Below the pieces are notes generated by a model. It did no database searches. It saw only the letters and a list, made by a program, of their open reading frames with translations, and was not told where the DNA came from. From Methylobacterium thuringiense (GTDB lineage Bacteria > Pseudomonadota > Alphaproteobacteria > Rhizobiales > Beijerinckiaceae): a DNA stretch of 64,000 nt. The translations under genes and the position numbers were made by a program. The stretch is from the NCBI RefSeq assembly GCF_022179645.1, contig NZ_BPRA01000025.1, positions 1 through 64,000 of the forward strand, given 5' to 3'. Within the stretch, counting starts at the first letter, position 1. Each line of letters starts with the position of its first letter. Positions 1 to 8,880 of this stretch are shown piece after piece.

Positions 1-2
1 AC

Positions 3-245
3 AGACCAGAATGGAGAGAGGCCGGAACACGGCTCTTCGATGCCTTCGACGCCATCGAGCTCTCCTCGCTGCAGGACACCGCCGCAGCCGAAGCCGCCTG
101 CCGAAGGCTCGGAAAAGTCCAGGTCCTCGCCGAACGTATCGCAAGAGAACTTGTCAATAGCCCGGAGTTCAGCAGGGCACCCGCTGTCGCTTCGACCATC
201 TTCCGCATGAACGAGAACAGGCTTCCTGTCGCGGCAGCGGTCTGA
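3..245 (+). CDS. C-terminal part of an unidentified protein (5' end outside window)
   Basis: An open frame enters from the left edge and runs 80 codons to a TGA at 243-245. The peptide is Ala/Glu/Arg-rich and looks helical, with a charged centre (around RRLGKVQVLAERIARELV) and the end FRMNENRLPVAAAV. I do not recognise the family. It points toward the leftward type I secretion operon, so the two are convergent, separated by a dispersed repeat. The frame is uninterrupted and its third positions are GC-rich, which supports coding. With only the C-terminus visible no function can be given. Confidence 0.5.
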   Translation, partial: RPEWREAGTRLFDAFDAIELSSLQDTAAAEAACRRLGKVQVLAERIARELVNSPEFSRAPAVASTIFRMNENRLPVAAAV

Positions 246-330
246 ATGTTCCGCGATGATCCGAACGAAGCTCGGGCTCTGCCGAGGGCATGCATCTCGG
301 CGCAATGATACCAACGACCGTCGACGTCGA

Positions 331-387
331 CTCTCGCACGCGGCCGTTGGCAAGCGCGAACGCGCGCCGCCGCTCGTGCGGCGGACG
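331..387 (-). repeat. Dispersed repeat family 2, copy 1
   Basis: Read on the minus strand this 57-base stretch closely matches 45011-45067 and, in its second half, 34542-34590. The shared core includes TTCGCGCTTGCC followed by (A/G)ACGGCCG. Here it lies downstream of the hlyD-type gene, between two convergent genes. It is not an inverted repeat and contains no credible gene. Confidence 0.7.
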
Positions 388-432
388 CCTCGGACCGGGC
401 TCGGTCAAGCTCCGCGGGTATGAGACCTCGCC

Positions 433-1977
433 TCAGCGCTCGTGCCCCGCCGTGGAGGTCGTCTCCCGGATCGGCGAAAGAATGTAATCGATCGCCCGGC
501 GCGTGCCAGTTTGGATTTCCACCTGAACCGTCATGCCGGGTGTCAGCACGACGGGCTTACCGTCCGACACGATGTTGTTCTTCCAGACCTCGACGGTGAC
601 CGGAAACACGAGGTTCTGCGTCCGGGGCGTACCGTTCGCCGCAGACACGCCCTGGCTTCGGACCACCGAGAGGGTGTCGGTCGCTCCGCTCGCATCCCGT
701 TCGTCGACCGCGTCCCGCGAGACCCGGACGACTTTCCCCTCGGCGGTCCCGTAGCGGGTGAACGGGAAAGAATCGACCTTCACCGTCACGTTCTGGCCGG
801 GCGCCACGAAACCGATATCCGTGTTGAGAAGGAGCGCTTCGATCTCGAACGGACCGTCGCTCGGCACCAGCACGAGGAGGGGCTGACCGGCCGTCACCAC
901 TTGGCCGACCGTGGTCACCGCGAGCTGCTGCACGGTGCCGTCGATGGGCGCACGCAATTCCATGCGCTCGCGCCGCAGCCGCGCCTTGATCACGTCCTGG
1001 CGCAGGCTGTCCACTTTCTGCGCGATCTCGGTCAGGGACTGGGCCTGCTTGGCGATCGTTTCGCTGGTCAGCTGCTCGATCCGGCGCCGCAGCGAATCGA
1101 TGCCGGCTTTCGCCTCCTGCTTCTGCCCCTGATCGTAGGCGAGGTCGGCGGCGACCTGCTCGACCTGTTGCAGCGCGTCGATGACCGCCGCGCGCGTGCC
1201 GGCGGAACGGGATACGAGGGTCTCGCGCATGGTGGCGCGCTCGCTCAGGACGGCGTGCAGGCGCTCGCGGGCGGCGATGCTCGCGGTCAGCCGCTGCTCG
1301 GTCGCCACCTTCTCGGCGATCTGGGATTCGAGAGCCAGACGGGTGGCGTGGTACTGATTGAGATCGGCGGTCATGGCCCCCGTCTCACGCATCTTGATCG
1401 GCAGCGGCGTCGTCTCCGCATAGGCCGGCTCGGCCGTCTTCTGACCCTCACGAATCGCCTGGATCGTGCTGACGCGGCGCGCCATCTGCGCGCCGAGAGC
1501 CTCGAGATCGCTCACGCGACCGGCGAGGTCAGCGCCCGCATCGGTCGGATCGAGACTGATCAGGAGGTCGCCAGCCTTGACCCGGGCGCCGTTGGACACG
1601 TTGATCGCCTCGACTTTGCTGGTCTCGAAGGGCTGCAGCACCTTGGAGCGGCCGCTCGACTGAACGCGGCCCGAGGCGACGGCATAGATGTCGAGGTTGG
1701 CCAGAAAGCTCCAGAGCAAGGCGGAGGCGAACAGGGCGCAGATGGTCCAGGTGAACACCATCGCCAGCGGGGAGGGCGGTGTCTCCAGGATCGCGAGATG
1801 GGCCGGCAGGAATTCCTGGTCCTCGCGCGTGTTCGCGAAGGTCCGGATCCTTTGGGCCAGCGCCCGTGTCGGCAAGGTCCCAACGCGAAGTACGGGCAGA
1901 AGCGAGCGGGCCCTCGACTCGGTGGCGGGGAGTTTGGTCGGTTCGGGGGGCGGCATCGGACCGGGCCGGGCATTCAT
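433..1977 (-). CDS. HlyD-family type I secretion membrane fusion (periplasmic adaptor) protein
   Basis: A 514-residue adaptor linking an inner-membrane ABC exporter to an outer-membrane TolC-type channel. A cytoplasmic N-terminus of about 70 residues precedes one transmembrane helix (about residues 71-93). Next come a biotinyl-lipoyl-like half-motif (GRSKVLQPFETSKV; GARVKAGDLL), a long coiled-coil hairpin, the second lipoyl half (LRAPIDGTVQQL) and a beta-barrel end. The start was chosen at 1977 because its ATG overlaps the stop of the exporter gene as ATGA, the expected translational coupling; a longer frame to 2118 only runs through that gene. No outer-membrane channel gene and no RTX-type substrate is seen in this window. 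The family is clear; the exported substrate is unknown. Confidence 0.93.
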   Translation of the reverse strand: MNARPGPMPPPEPTKLPATESRARSLLPVLRVGTLPTRALAQRIRTFANTREDQEFLPAHLAILETPPSPLAMVFTWTICALFASALLWSFLANLDIYAVASGRVQSSGRSKVLQPFETSKVEAINVSNGARVKAGDLLISLDPTDAGADLAGRVSDLEALGAQMARRVSTIQAIREGQKTAEPAYAETTPLPIKMRETGAMTADLNQYHATRLALESQIAEKVATEQRLTASIAARERLHAVLSERATMRETLVSRSAGTRAAVIDALQQVEQVAADLAYDQGQKQEAKAGIDSLRRRIEQLTSETIAKQAQSLTEIAQKVDSLRQDVIKARLRRERMELRAPIDGTVQQLAVTTVGQVVTAGQPLLVLVPSDGPFEIEALLLNTDIGFVAPGQNVTVKVDSFPFTRYGTAEGKVVRVSRDAVDERDASGATDTLSVVRSQGVSAANGTPRTQNLVFPVTVEVWKNNIVSDGKPVVLTPGMTVQVEIQTGTRRAIDYILSPIRETTSTAGHER

Positions 1978-4193
1978 GCGGCGGATCCCTGCTCGGGACC
2001 ATGGTAGGACTGAAGTTGCCAAAGCCGGCCGTAGAGGCTGCCGGGCCGACCGACCAGCTCGCGGTGCGAGCCGTCTTCGACGATGCGTCCGTCCTGCATG
2101 GTGATGATGCGGTCGCATCCACGCACGGCCGCGAGGCGGTGGGCGATCACGACCACGGTGCGGCCCATGACGATGTGCTTCATGTTGTCCTGAATGATCC
2201 GTTCACTGTCGTAGTCGAGCGCCGAGGTCGCCTCGTCCAAGATCAGAATGCGCGGATTCGTAGCGAGGGCTCGCGCGATGGCGAGGCGCTGGCGCTGGCC
2301 GCCCGAAAGGTTGGCGCCGCGCTCCTCGATCATGGTGTCGTAGCCGTGCGGCATCCGGTTGACGAACTCGTCGGCGCCCGAAAGTCTCGCCATCTGGATC
2401 ACCTGCGCGCGGGTGAGCGCCGGATTTGCGAGCGCGATGTTTTCGTGCACGGTCTTGTTGAACAACAGGTTTTCCTGAAGCACCACGCCGATCTGCCGTC
2501 GCAGCCAGGCCGGATCGACCTGGGCCACGTCGATGCCGTCGACGAGAACCTGCCCCTTCTCCGGGACATAGAGGCGTTGCAGGAGCTTGGTGAAGGTCGA
2601 CTTGCCGCTTCCCGACGGTCCGACGATCCCGATGACTTGCCCTGCCGGGATGTCGATCGAGACGTCGCGGAGCACCTCCGGCGCTCCCGGCTGGTAGCGG
2701 AAGAAGACGTTGCGCACCGTGAGGCGGCCCGTGGCCGGGGGCAGATGCGCCTGAGCGGTGGCGCGCGTTTCCACGGGCGAGTTGAGCACGTCGCCGAGGC
2801 GCTCGATCGAGACTTTCACCTGCTGGAAATCCTGCCAGAGCTGGCTCAGGCGCAGGATCGGCGCGGTGACCTGCGCCATGATCATGTTGAATGCGATCAG
2901 ACTGCCGACCGTCATGGCGCCGTCGATCACGGCATAGGCCCCGAAGAACAACACCAGCGCCGACGTCACCGCATTGATGTACTGGATCGCATTCTGGCCG
3001 ATGCTTCCGAGGATGGAGGTCACGAAGGACGTGTTGACGTAGGCAGCGAGCCGCTCTTCCCACTGAACGCGCAGCGTCGGCTCGACGGCCATGGCCTTGA
3101 TCGTGTGGATGCCGACGATCGACTCGATGAGGAACTGGTTCGAGAGCGCCGAACGGTTGAACTGTTCAAGCGTCTTCTCGCGCAGGATCGGACGCAGCAT
3201 CACTGCCACGAGGATGTAGCAGGGGATCGACAGCGTCACGATCAGGCCGAGGAGCGGGGAATAGGCGAAGAGGATCAGGATGAAGATCAGCGTGAACGGC
3301 ACGTCGATCGCGGCCGTGAGCGCCTGTCCCGTGAGGAACGCCCGGACCTGCTCCAGTTCGCGCACGCGGGCCACCGTCTGGCCGGTGGCGCGGGTCTCGA
3401 AGTAACCGAGCGGCAGACGCAGCAGATGATCGAACAGGCGTGCGCCGAGCTCGACGTCGATGCGGCTCGTCGTGTGCGTGAGGATGTATTGCCTCAGATG
3501 CTGTAGGATCACCTTGAACAGCCCGAGCACCACAAGCCCGACCGCTACGAGCGTCAGGGTCGAATAGCCCTTGTGGACCAGCACTTTGTCGATGGTGATC
3601 TGGAAGAAGATCGGCGTGACCAGGCCGCAGATCTGGATGAACAGCGACGCGATGATGACGCTGGCCAGCGGTTTACGGTAGCGCCAGATCGAGGGCAGGA
3701 ACCAGGTCAGGCCGAAATCCTGGACGATCTTGGCGAGGCTGGCGCGGCGCGCGATCAGGATCACCGTCCCGTTCCAGCGCTCGAAGACGCGCTCCCGATC
3801 GACGTGCTCCGCAGTCCGGGCGGCCGGATCGATGATGCGGAAGGTGCCGTCCTCCAGACGGCGGCCGACAAGCCGGAAGCTGTCGTCGTCCCACTGGATG
3901 ATGGCCGGCAACGGTACCCGCTCCAGCCTTTCCGGCTTCTGGTTGCGGAGGAGGCGGGCTCGAAGCGAGATCAGCTTGGCGCCGCGGACGATGTCCACGG
4001 GCGATGCCGCCCCTGTGCCGAGGCCGAGTTCGTGCCGGACCTGACTGAGTTCGCATTGGACCTGATGGAACGATGCGACCAGGGCCAGTGCACTCAGGCC
4101 GGAATCCGAGCGGGATCCTGGCTGCCCCGCGGACGAGCCCGCACTCGGCTGCTCCGCCTGTGCCGGCGTCCCGTCTCGCACGGCATCAATCAT
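1974..4193 (-). CDS. Type I secretion ABC transporter (HlyB type: inactive C39-like domain, permease, ATPase)
   Basis: A 739-residue exporter half-transporter. Residues about 30-150 form a C39 peptidase-like domain without the catalytic Cys at the usual place (SALALVASFHQVQ), as in HlyB, where this domain binds substrate rather than cutting a leader. Six membrane helices follow (about 170-450). The ATPase has Walker A GPSGSGKS (525-532), signature LSGGQRQR (629 on) and Walker B ILILDEATS (about 649-657). With the downstream adaptor it should export a protein with an uncleaved C-terminal signal. The start is preceded by a long, comparatively AT-rich leader, so this is probably the first gene of the operon. 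Substrate and outer-membrane partner are not in the window. Confidence 0.94.
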   Translation of the reverse strand: MIDAVRDGTPAQAEQPSAGSSAGQPGSRSDSGLSALALVASFHQVQCELSQVRHELGLGTGAASPVDIVRGAKLISLRARLLRNQKPERLERVPLPAIIQWDDDSFRLVGRRLEDGTFRIIDPAARTAEHVDRERVFERWNGTVILIARRASLAKIVQDFGLTWFLPSIWRYRKPLASVIIASLFIQICGLVTPIFFQITIDKVLVHKGYSTLTLVAVGLVVLGLFKVILQHLRQYILTHTTSRIDVELGARLFDHLLRLPLGYFETRATGQTVARVRELEQVRAFLTGQALTAAIDVPFTLIFILILFAYSPLLGLIVTLSIPCYILVAVMLRPILREKTLEQFNRSALSNQFLIESIVGIHTIKAMAVEPTLRVQWEERLAAYVNTSFVTSILGSIGQNAIQYINAVTSALVLFFGAYAVIDGAMTVGSLIAFNMIMAQVTAPILRLSQLWQDFQQVKVSIERLGDVLNSPVETRATAQAHLPPATGRLTVRNVFFRYQPGAPEVLRDVSIDIPAGQVIGIVGPSGSGKSTFTKLLQRLYVPEKGQVLVDGIDVAQVDPAWLRRQIGVVLQENLLFNKTVHENIALANPALTRAQVIQMARLSGADEFVNRMPHGYDTMIEERGANLSGGQRQRLAIARALATNPRILILDEATSALDYDSERIIQDNMKHIVMGRTVVVIAHRLAAVRGCDRIITMQDGRIVEDGSHRELVGRPGSLYGRLWQLQSYHGPEQGSAA

Positions 4194-4896
4194 CGCTTCG
4201 GCTCACATCTACCCCTTCCGACACTGCGGCCGCAGGGTCACCCAGGCCCTGTTCGGCGAACCGTAACGGTGTCCGACACGACGGATCGGCACGAAAAACT
4301 AGCGTCTGAATTCTCGAATCCGCCCTTTGGCACCGAGAACTTATGTTAATGATCTGGCGCCTGGGAACACAATAGAGACTTCGGGCCGATCGAATGAGAT
4401 CTAAGAGAAGGCGTGTTCTTCGAGCCCAATCTAAATTTAAATGAGGCAGGAGCGAGTCTGTGAGGTGCGATCGAAGCGCGCTAGATTTCCCGTTAGGCGC
4501 GCAAAGGGCCAGATCGCCGGAAAAGGGAGGGGCCGGCACATCACCGAAACTGCCGCCACCGAATCCGCAAGCTTCCGAATGCCGCGCAAGCGCGACCAGG
4601 GTGCAACTTCGCTGCGTCTTCGCGCGGGCAGGGAGGTCTTGCGCTTTTGCTAGAACGTGGACGGTAGGGCTGACATTCGGCCGGCTTGGAGGCTCGGGCT
4701 TCGGCTACCGAGCGGTCGTGTCGCAATTGCAGTCTGCGCTCAACCGGACCGATGGGGTCGCCTTGGCTGCGCAAGACTCGGAACGTGTGCAAAACAAGCG
4801 TCGATTGATAGAGATCGGTTCACGAGGCGGTTCCAGTGTGATTTCCGACCTGGCGGATACGATTATAGTATATAAATCGATCGGCCAAGAAATATT
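4194..4896. other. 703-base intergenic region upstream of the secretion operon
   Basis: No convincing gene. About 4290-4460 is much more AT-rich than the surroundings (for example TCTAAATTTAAATG near 4431) and probably holds the promoter and leader of the leftward secretion operon. A rightward open frame at 4460-4900 (146 codons) has an Arg/Ser/Ala-heavy, non-globular composition and no ribosome binding site, and is not called. Another AT-rich patch, 4860-4900, lies just past the stop of the next gene. I could not identify a specific promoter or terminator. Confidence 0.5.
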
Positions 4897-5247
4897 TTAA
4901 CCAGATGCCTTTCCATCGACGAGCCAGTTCGGATCTATGGCCATCTCCACGTCTTCGCCGCTAGCAAAAACGAGCGCTTCGTCGCCGCTGATCAGACTTT
5001 CCGTGTCGTTTTTTTCGATGTCGCGCAGTTGTTCCGCCAGAAGCTGTAGATAATTGGCGGCGGCCGCCAGCCCGAAGCAATCGGAATAGCGTTCATGCGC
5101 TACGGTGACCATGGTCTCGATCACGGCCCGTGCCGGCATTCCCTGCTCGATCGCGACCTCCAGGGTCGTCTGCCACGCGCGCGTGAGCCTTTCGCGTAAC
5201 TCGCGGGTGTCATCCATCACTTCGCGCAATTGATAAGTTTCGTCCAT
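4897..5247 (-). CDS. Small acidic hypothetical protein
   Basis: A 116-residue protein of unknown function. It is predicted mostly helical: MDETYQLREVMDDTRELRERLTRAW style heptads occupy the N-terminus, then a segment VIETMVTVAHERYSDCFG and an acidic end with two conspicuous patches (EKNDTES, GEDVEMAIDP). There is no signal peptide or membrane helix. The ATG at 5247 was chosen over an upstream in-frame one at 5298 because the extra residues are Arg/Gly-rich and lack a credible ribosome binding site. It is isolated between two long non-coding stretches and is the only gene between the secretion operon and the tRNA. Composition and codon use look coding. Confidence 0.65.
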   Translation of the reverse strand: MDETYQLREVMDDTRELRERLTRAWQTTLEVAIEQGMPARAVIETMVTVAHERYSDCFGLAAAANYLQLLAEQLRDIEKNDTESLISGDEALVFASGEDVEMAIDPNWLVDGKASG

Positions 5248-5878
5248 ATTCCGGCCTGCGGCCTTCCGACGACAACCCCGATCCCGTGCGCGGCTCAAGC
5301 TCTACACAAGTCCTCGGATCAAGGTAGCATGGTTGACAAGGGCATTCGGGGTCAAGCCGCTGGGGTCGGCCGCGTCTGCCTTCCTTGTTGCCGGTGCCGA
5401 AGGTCTTGCTCGAGTTGCAGGAGCTTGCCGTCGCCGAAAGCACAAATCGTTCGTGCATTCACCTCGCATACACTTCCGGCCGGATGTCGCATCGGCCGAT
5501 CCGATCGCGTGAGTTTTTGGCCGATGACGTCGGCGATCGCGGATGGTGGATGTGGCGGTCGCAGGTCACTCCGTCTTACCGCCGTCGCCTCGGACATGCA
5601 GGCCGGCGTCGATATCGGGTGAGCGGGCCGTCGGATCGGCACGAAGGTCGCGATAGTCGAGCAGCGCCTTCGTCATCTCACGCCAGCCCGCTCGTGGAGA
5701 AGGCTGCGGATTTCCTCGGCATGTCGGTCGAAACGCTGGTCCGGGTCTGCCGACACCATGCCGCCGGATTCCAGCAGGAGGCGGCCGACAACATCGGCCG
5801 CAAGCCGGTCACGCGGTCCACGCTCTAAGACGTCGATCTGAGGGAAAGCAGTAAGAGACTGCGGGCTCTCGGGAAATT
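5248..5878. other. 631-base region with no recognisable gene
   Basis: All six frames contain short open stretches, but none shows a domain, a signal peptide, a ribosome binding site with sensible spacing or a balanced amino-acid composition. The closest to coding is the rightward stretch about 5690-5828 (LVEKAADFLGMSVETLVRV), which faintly resembles the end of a small DNA-binding protein but has no start. It could be decayed sequence next to a tRNA, a common insertion target; no attachment-site repeat was found. Confidence 0.4.
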
Positions 5879-5955
5879 TGGTCGGAGTGGCAGGATTTGA
5901 ACCTGCGACCCCCACGTCCCGAACGTGGTGCGCTACCAGACTGCGCTACACTCCG
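5879..5955 (-). tRNA. tRNA-Pro, anticodon CGG
   Basis: The minus strand folds as a tRNA. The acceptor stem CGGAGTG pairs with CACTCCG, the D-loop region is AGCGCAGTCTGGTAGCGC, and the anticodon stem-loop CCACG-TTCGGGA-CGTGG gives anticodon CGG (reads CCG). The T arm contains GGTTCAAATCC. The discriminator A and an encoded CCA end follow (5882-5879). CCG is expected to be a much-used codon at this GC content. The flanking 631-base non-coding stretch lies on its 3' side. Confidence 0.96.
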
Positions 5956-6039
5956 AAGCTGCGCCCTTGGGCCAGCGAGCGGGCTTATAGCCGTGGGTTG
6001 GTCGACCCGCAAGCGGATTGGCCAAAAGGATTTCGGCGT

Positions 6040-6906
6040 TCACATGGGGCATGTGAGCCAGCCCTGTTCCAGGCTTCGCAGGATGCAGGTCCGGCCCGGC
6101 GCATCGATGGCGACGGCGCCGACATGGCCGGGGGCGGGAGTGAGATGCTGCAGGCTCCAGGCGCGCGCGGCCTGCGCCGATCCATCGACCGCGAGGAGGG
6201 CGGCAGGGGCGGGCGGGATCGCGACGGCGAAGCGGCCGAGGGGAAAGGACAGCCCCAGGCCGAGCGCCTTCACGAAGGCCTCCTTGCGTGTCCAGCAGGC
6301 ATAGAAGGCGGCCGGAAGCGCCTCGTCCGGAAGCTGCGCCAGGGTCGCGGCCTCGCCGGCCGTGAAATGGCTGCGTGCCAGGCTCAGGCAATCGCCGATC
6401 GGCCTCATCAGCTCGACATCGACGCCGATACGCGTATCGGGCGACAGGCCGATCAGGCAGATGCCGCCGGAATGCGAAAGGTTGAAGGCGAGGCTGCCGC
6501 GCCAGGGGCCGTCGAGTTCCGGTTTACCGGCATCGTCGGTACGGAAAAGAAGCTCGGCGGGATCGGCAACCAGGGCGGCTGCCAGAATCCGCCTCAGGGC
6601 GGCATGGCTGGCGGCGTAGCGGTCGTGATCCTCCTGGCGCAGAAAACGGCCGGCGCGCCCGCGCTCCTCGTCCGAAAGGGCTGAGAGGCAGGCGCGGCGT
6701 TCCGTCTCGCCGAGAGTGAGGGCGATGCGCCAGACCGTCGGATCGTGCACGGGGCCCGGTGCGGCGGTGATCCAGGCGGGGTCTGTCACGGCAGGCGTCC
6801 CCGTACGGGCGGCGACCGGCCGGGCAGCGTCGCGTCGCCAGACCACGGCTTCGCCTGCTCGGTTTCTCGGTGGGTCGCGGGTTCTCGGCTCAAGGGCGCG
6901 GGACAT
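6040..6906 (-). CDS. 4'-phosphopantetheinyl transferase (Sfp/HetI/AcpT superfamily)
   Basis: Transfers the 4'-phosphopantetheine arm of coenzyme A to a serine of an acyl or peptidyl carrier protein. The diagnostic magnesium/CoA motifs are present: IGVDVE, and WTRKEAFVKALGLGL further on, preceded by the AFNLSHSGG segment. The protein of about 288 residues is longer than usual for this family (around 220-250) because its N-terminus is uncertain. The conserved part begins near VWRIALTLGE, so translation could start later than the ATG chosen at 6906; another ATG lies at 6969. It is divergent from the neighbouring transporter. Which carrier protein it serves cannot be read from context. Confidence 0.88.
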   Translation of the reverse strand: MSRALEPRTRDPPRNRAGEAVVWRRDAARPVAARTGTPAVTDPAWITAAPGPVHDPTVWRIALTLGETERRACLSALSDEERGRAGRFLRQEDHDRYAASHAALRRILAAALVADPAELLFRTDDAGKPELDGPWRGSLAFNLSHSGGICLIGLSPDTRIGVDVELMRPIGDCLSLARSHFTAGEAATLAQLPDEALPAAFYACWTRKEAFVKALGLGLSFPLGRFAVAIPPAPAALLAVDGSAQAARAWSLQHLTPAPGHVGAVAIDAPGRTCILRSLEQGWLTCPM

Positions 6907-7094
6907 TTCTGCACGATATGCGGAAAGCCATAGCCGACCGTCCTGTGGCCGGACACGTTTCCAAGCCATCGTCGCATCGCGCAGGCATGGGTCGAAGCAG
7001 GCATGGATCGAACTGGATTCTCCGACGGCCGAGTGCGCCCTACGCAGGTTCCGGGAAGCGCCCGCGGGTTTCCGGCGGCGATCTACGATAAGAC

Positions 7095-8552
7095 ATGAAG
7101 CGAAGCGGACGAAGCGTCGGCCTGCCGAGGCGGGGGGCTCGCGGCCGGCGGACGCGATCCGATATGGGGAAGGGACGTAATGGGCCTCGGTGCCGTTCCA
7201 AGTCGCAGGAATGGCCACGGCTTAGCCACATCTCTGGACGGTGCCGGCGCTTGAGTGTCTCGGTCGGGTCGCGCGAGCGGGAGAGCCTGCTGCCGACGCT
7301 CGGGCGGCGCGGCACCCGCTACGTCGTGTTCTTCTGCGCCTATCTCTACCAAGGACTCGTCGCGGGCTTCTCGCTGACCGCGCTCGCCAACCATTATGCC
7401 GGCCTGGGCCTTCCGGCGAGCGAGGTCGGCCTGCACTTCGCCATAGCGGGCCTGCCCTGGACCTTGCAGCCGCTCCTGTGGGGGGCGTTGATCGACCGGG
7501 CCGGCGGCGCGCGCATGGGGCGCCGACGGATCTGGGCCGCCTGTGCGGCCCTCGGCGCGCAGGCGAGCCTCGGGTTGCTCTGGTTCGTCTCGAAGCCGGA
7601 CGCTCTCGGCTGGGTCGGCCTCGTCTTCCTCCTGCACAGCCTTTTTGCCTCGCTCCTCGACACCGCCTGCGACCGCATGATCATGGATCACGTGCCGGAG
7701 GCGGAGTTCGGGCGGATGAGCGGCTGCACCCGGGGCGGCTTCGTCATCGGCACCAGCCTGAGCGCGGCCCTGTTCTCGACGCTGCTCACCTCCGTGAGCT
7801 TCTTCGTGTGCAGCGCGCTCCTGATCGGTCTGAGCTCGTTGGCGCTCGTCCCGCTGATTCTGGTGCGGGAGGCGGCCGGGGATGCGTTGTTCTCGCTCGC
7901 TTCGCGGGCCGGCGCGGCACCGAGCGCGTTGCCGTTCAGAGCTTTCCTCGTGCAGCTGGTCGCCGGCTTGCGCCGTCCGACGGCACTGAGGCTCCTGGCC
8001 CTCTGCTTCTGCGTCGACTTCGCCCTCTCTCTGTTCGAAGTCCGCTTCAATGTCGAAGCCGTGCAGGTCCATGGATGGGACCCCTCGGCGCTCTCGCGGC
8101 TTCAGGCGGGTCTGGCGCTGGTGAGCGGCACGGTCGGAGCGCTCGGGATCGGCCTGTGGTCGGATCGAGCCGGCCCGTTGCCGGCATTGACGGGCCTGTT
8201 CCTCGCCGGTGCCGCGAGCTTCGGGGCCGCCGCGATCCTGATCCGGGCGGATCACGTCACGACCGCCGTGCCCCTGATCCTCGGCCTTACCAACACGCTG
8301 CCGACCTTGCTCGTCGTGGCGCTGGTGCCAGCGCTGATGCGCGCGAGCCGCGGCAGGCCCGGAGCGGCAACCCAATTCGAAGTGTTCATGGCGGTCATGA
8401 ACTTCGGCTCCGTCGTCGGAGGTGGCGTATCGGGCGCGAGTACGTCGATCCTGTCCGGAGGCAGCATCGCGATGTTCGTCGCATTGTTATTTCTCATCTG
8501 CGCGGCCTCGATCCAACGGCCCGACTGGCTGTTCGAGGCATCTCGCCGCTAG
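7095..8552 (+). CDS. MFS-type transporter
   Basis: A major facilitator superfamily membrane protein with about twelve hydrophobic segments. The first is near RGTRYVVFFCAYLYQG, and the typical loop between helices 2 and 3 is LIDRAGGARMGRRR. The substrate is unknown. The frame is 485 codons from 7095, but the first 50-60 residues are Arg-rich and precede the first helix, so the true start may be the ATG at 7164 or a TTG at 7251. Its stop codon TAG (8550-8552) is the first three bases of a dispersed repeat that also occurs at 21480, so the repeat has set or overlapped the end of this protein. It is divergent from the phosphopantetheinyl transferase. Confidence 0.82.
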   Translation: MKRSGRSVGLPRRGARGRRTRSDMGKGRNGPRCRSKSQEWPRLSHISGRCRRLSVSVGSRERESLLPTLGRRGTRYVVFFCAYLYQGLVAGFSLTALANHYAGLGLPASEVGLHFAIAGLPWTLQPLLWGALIDRAGGARMGRRRIWAACAALGAQASLGLLWFVSKPDALGWVGLVFLLHSLFASLLDTACDRMIMDHVPEAEFGRMSGCTRGGFVIGTSLSAALFSTLLTSVSFFVCSALLIGLSSLALVPLILVREAAGDALFSLASRAGAAPSALPFRAFLVQLVAGLRRPTALRLLALCFCVDFALSLFEVRFNVEAVQVHGWDPSALSRLQAGLALVSGTVGALGIGLWSDRAGPLPALTGLFLAGAASFGAAAILIRADHVTTAVPLILGLTNTLPTLLVVALVPALMRASRGRPGAATQFEVFMAVMNFGSVVGGGVSGASTSILSGGSIAMFVALLFLICAASIQRPDWLFEASRR

Positions 8553-8650
8553 AGTGCTTCTCGACCAAGTGGATGCCGGCTGGTCGAAAGAAAATCCCTC
8601 AAGATGGAATCTTGGAATCGTCGGCTCGACGCAGTCGGGTCGGACACGGC
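8550..8650 (+). repeat. Dispersed repeat family 1, copy 1
   Basis: This 101-base stretch aligns without gaps to 21480-21580, about 70-75 identical positions by hand count. Conservation is highest in the first 43 bases (core CGACCAAGTGGAT and GGTCGAAAGAAA) and in the last 30. The first half can fold imperfectly (CGACC with GGTCG). It overlaps the stop codon of the MFS gene. Confidence 0.8.
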
Positions 8651-8715
8651 ATGAGAAAATCGTACCCTATCGTCTGGAAACGTACGTAATGGTCGAGAAA
8701 CCATCATAAATGTAT

Positions 8716-8735
8716 TGTTTCATGTGGTGGAAACA
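8716..8735. promoter_or_regulatory. Perfect palindrome upstream of the LysR gene, possible operator
   Basis: The arms TGTTTC and GAAACA are perfect inverted repeats separated by eight bases, within an AT-rich stretch about 150 bases before the LysR start and upstream of the candidate promoter. LysR-type regulators often bind such interrupted dyads near their own gene, but that this is the binding site is inference. Confidence 0.4.
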
Positions 8736-8770
8736 CGTTTCTTTAAGCGGAATGGCGCGGATGACGCACC

Positions 8771-8797
8771 TTGACGTTGATCGTGCCCACGTATGAT
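8771..8797 (+). promoter_or_regulatory. Candidate sigma-70 promoter for the LysR gene
   Basis: A TTGACG box (8771-8776) and TATGAT (8792-8797) are close to the housekeeping consensus but spaced by 15 bases, shorter than the preferred 17. They lie about 85 bases before the ATG, in the least GC-rich part of the gap. Confidence 0.35.
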
Positions 8798-8880
8798 CTA
8801 TTGGGGTTGTGAGGTTCGCGGGCGAGGCAATCCCTAGGGAGGAGTTTGTCGAGGTCTGAGGACGAGGCACGGAGACATTC

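Noticed and set aside
4460-4900. Rightward 146-codon open frame
   Set aside because: Arg/Ser/Ala-rich without domain, ribosome binding site or sensible hydrophobic pattern; runs into the opposite-strand gene end; explained by high GC.
5352-5828. Several 80-150-codon frames on both strands before the tRNA
   Set aside because: Overlapping frames on both strands with biased composition and no start signals; none resembles a family.
5879-5955. Integrated element at tRNA-Pro
   Set aside because: The neighbouring non-coding stretch raised suspicion, but no integrase, no repeated tRNA 3' end and no mobile genes are visible.
8550-8709. Small protein encoded by the family 1 repeat
   Set aside because: Frames in both copies look alike only because the DNA is repeated; no ribosome binding site, and frames are not preserved better than the DNA.
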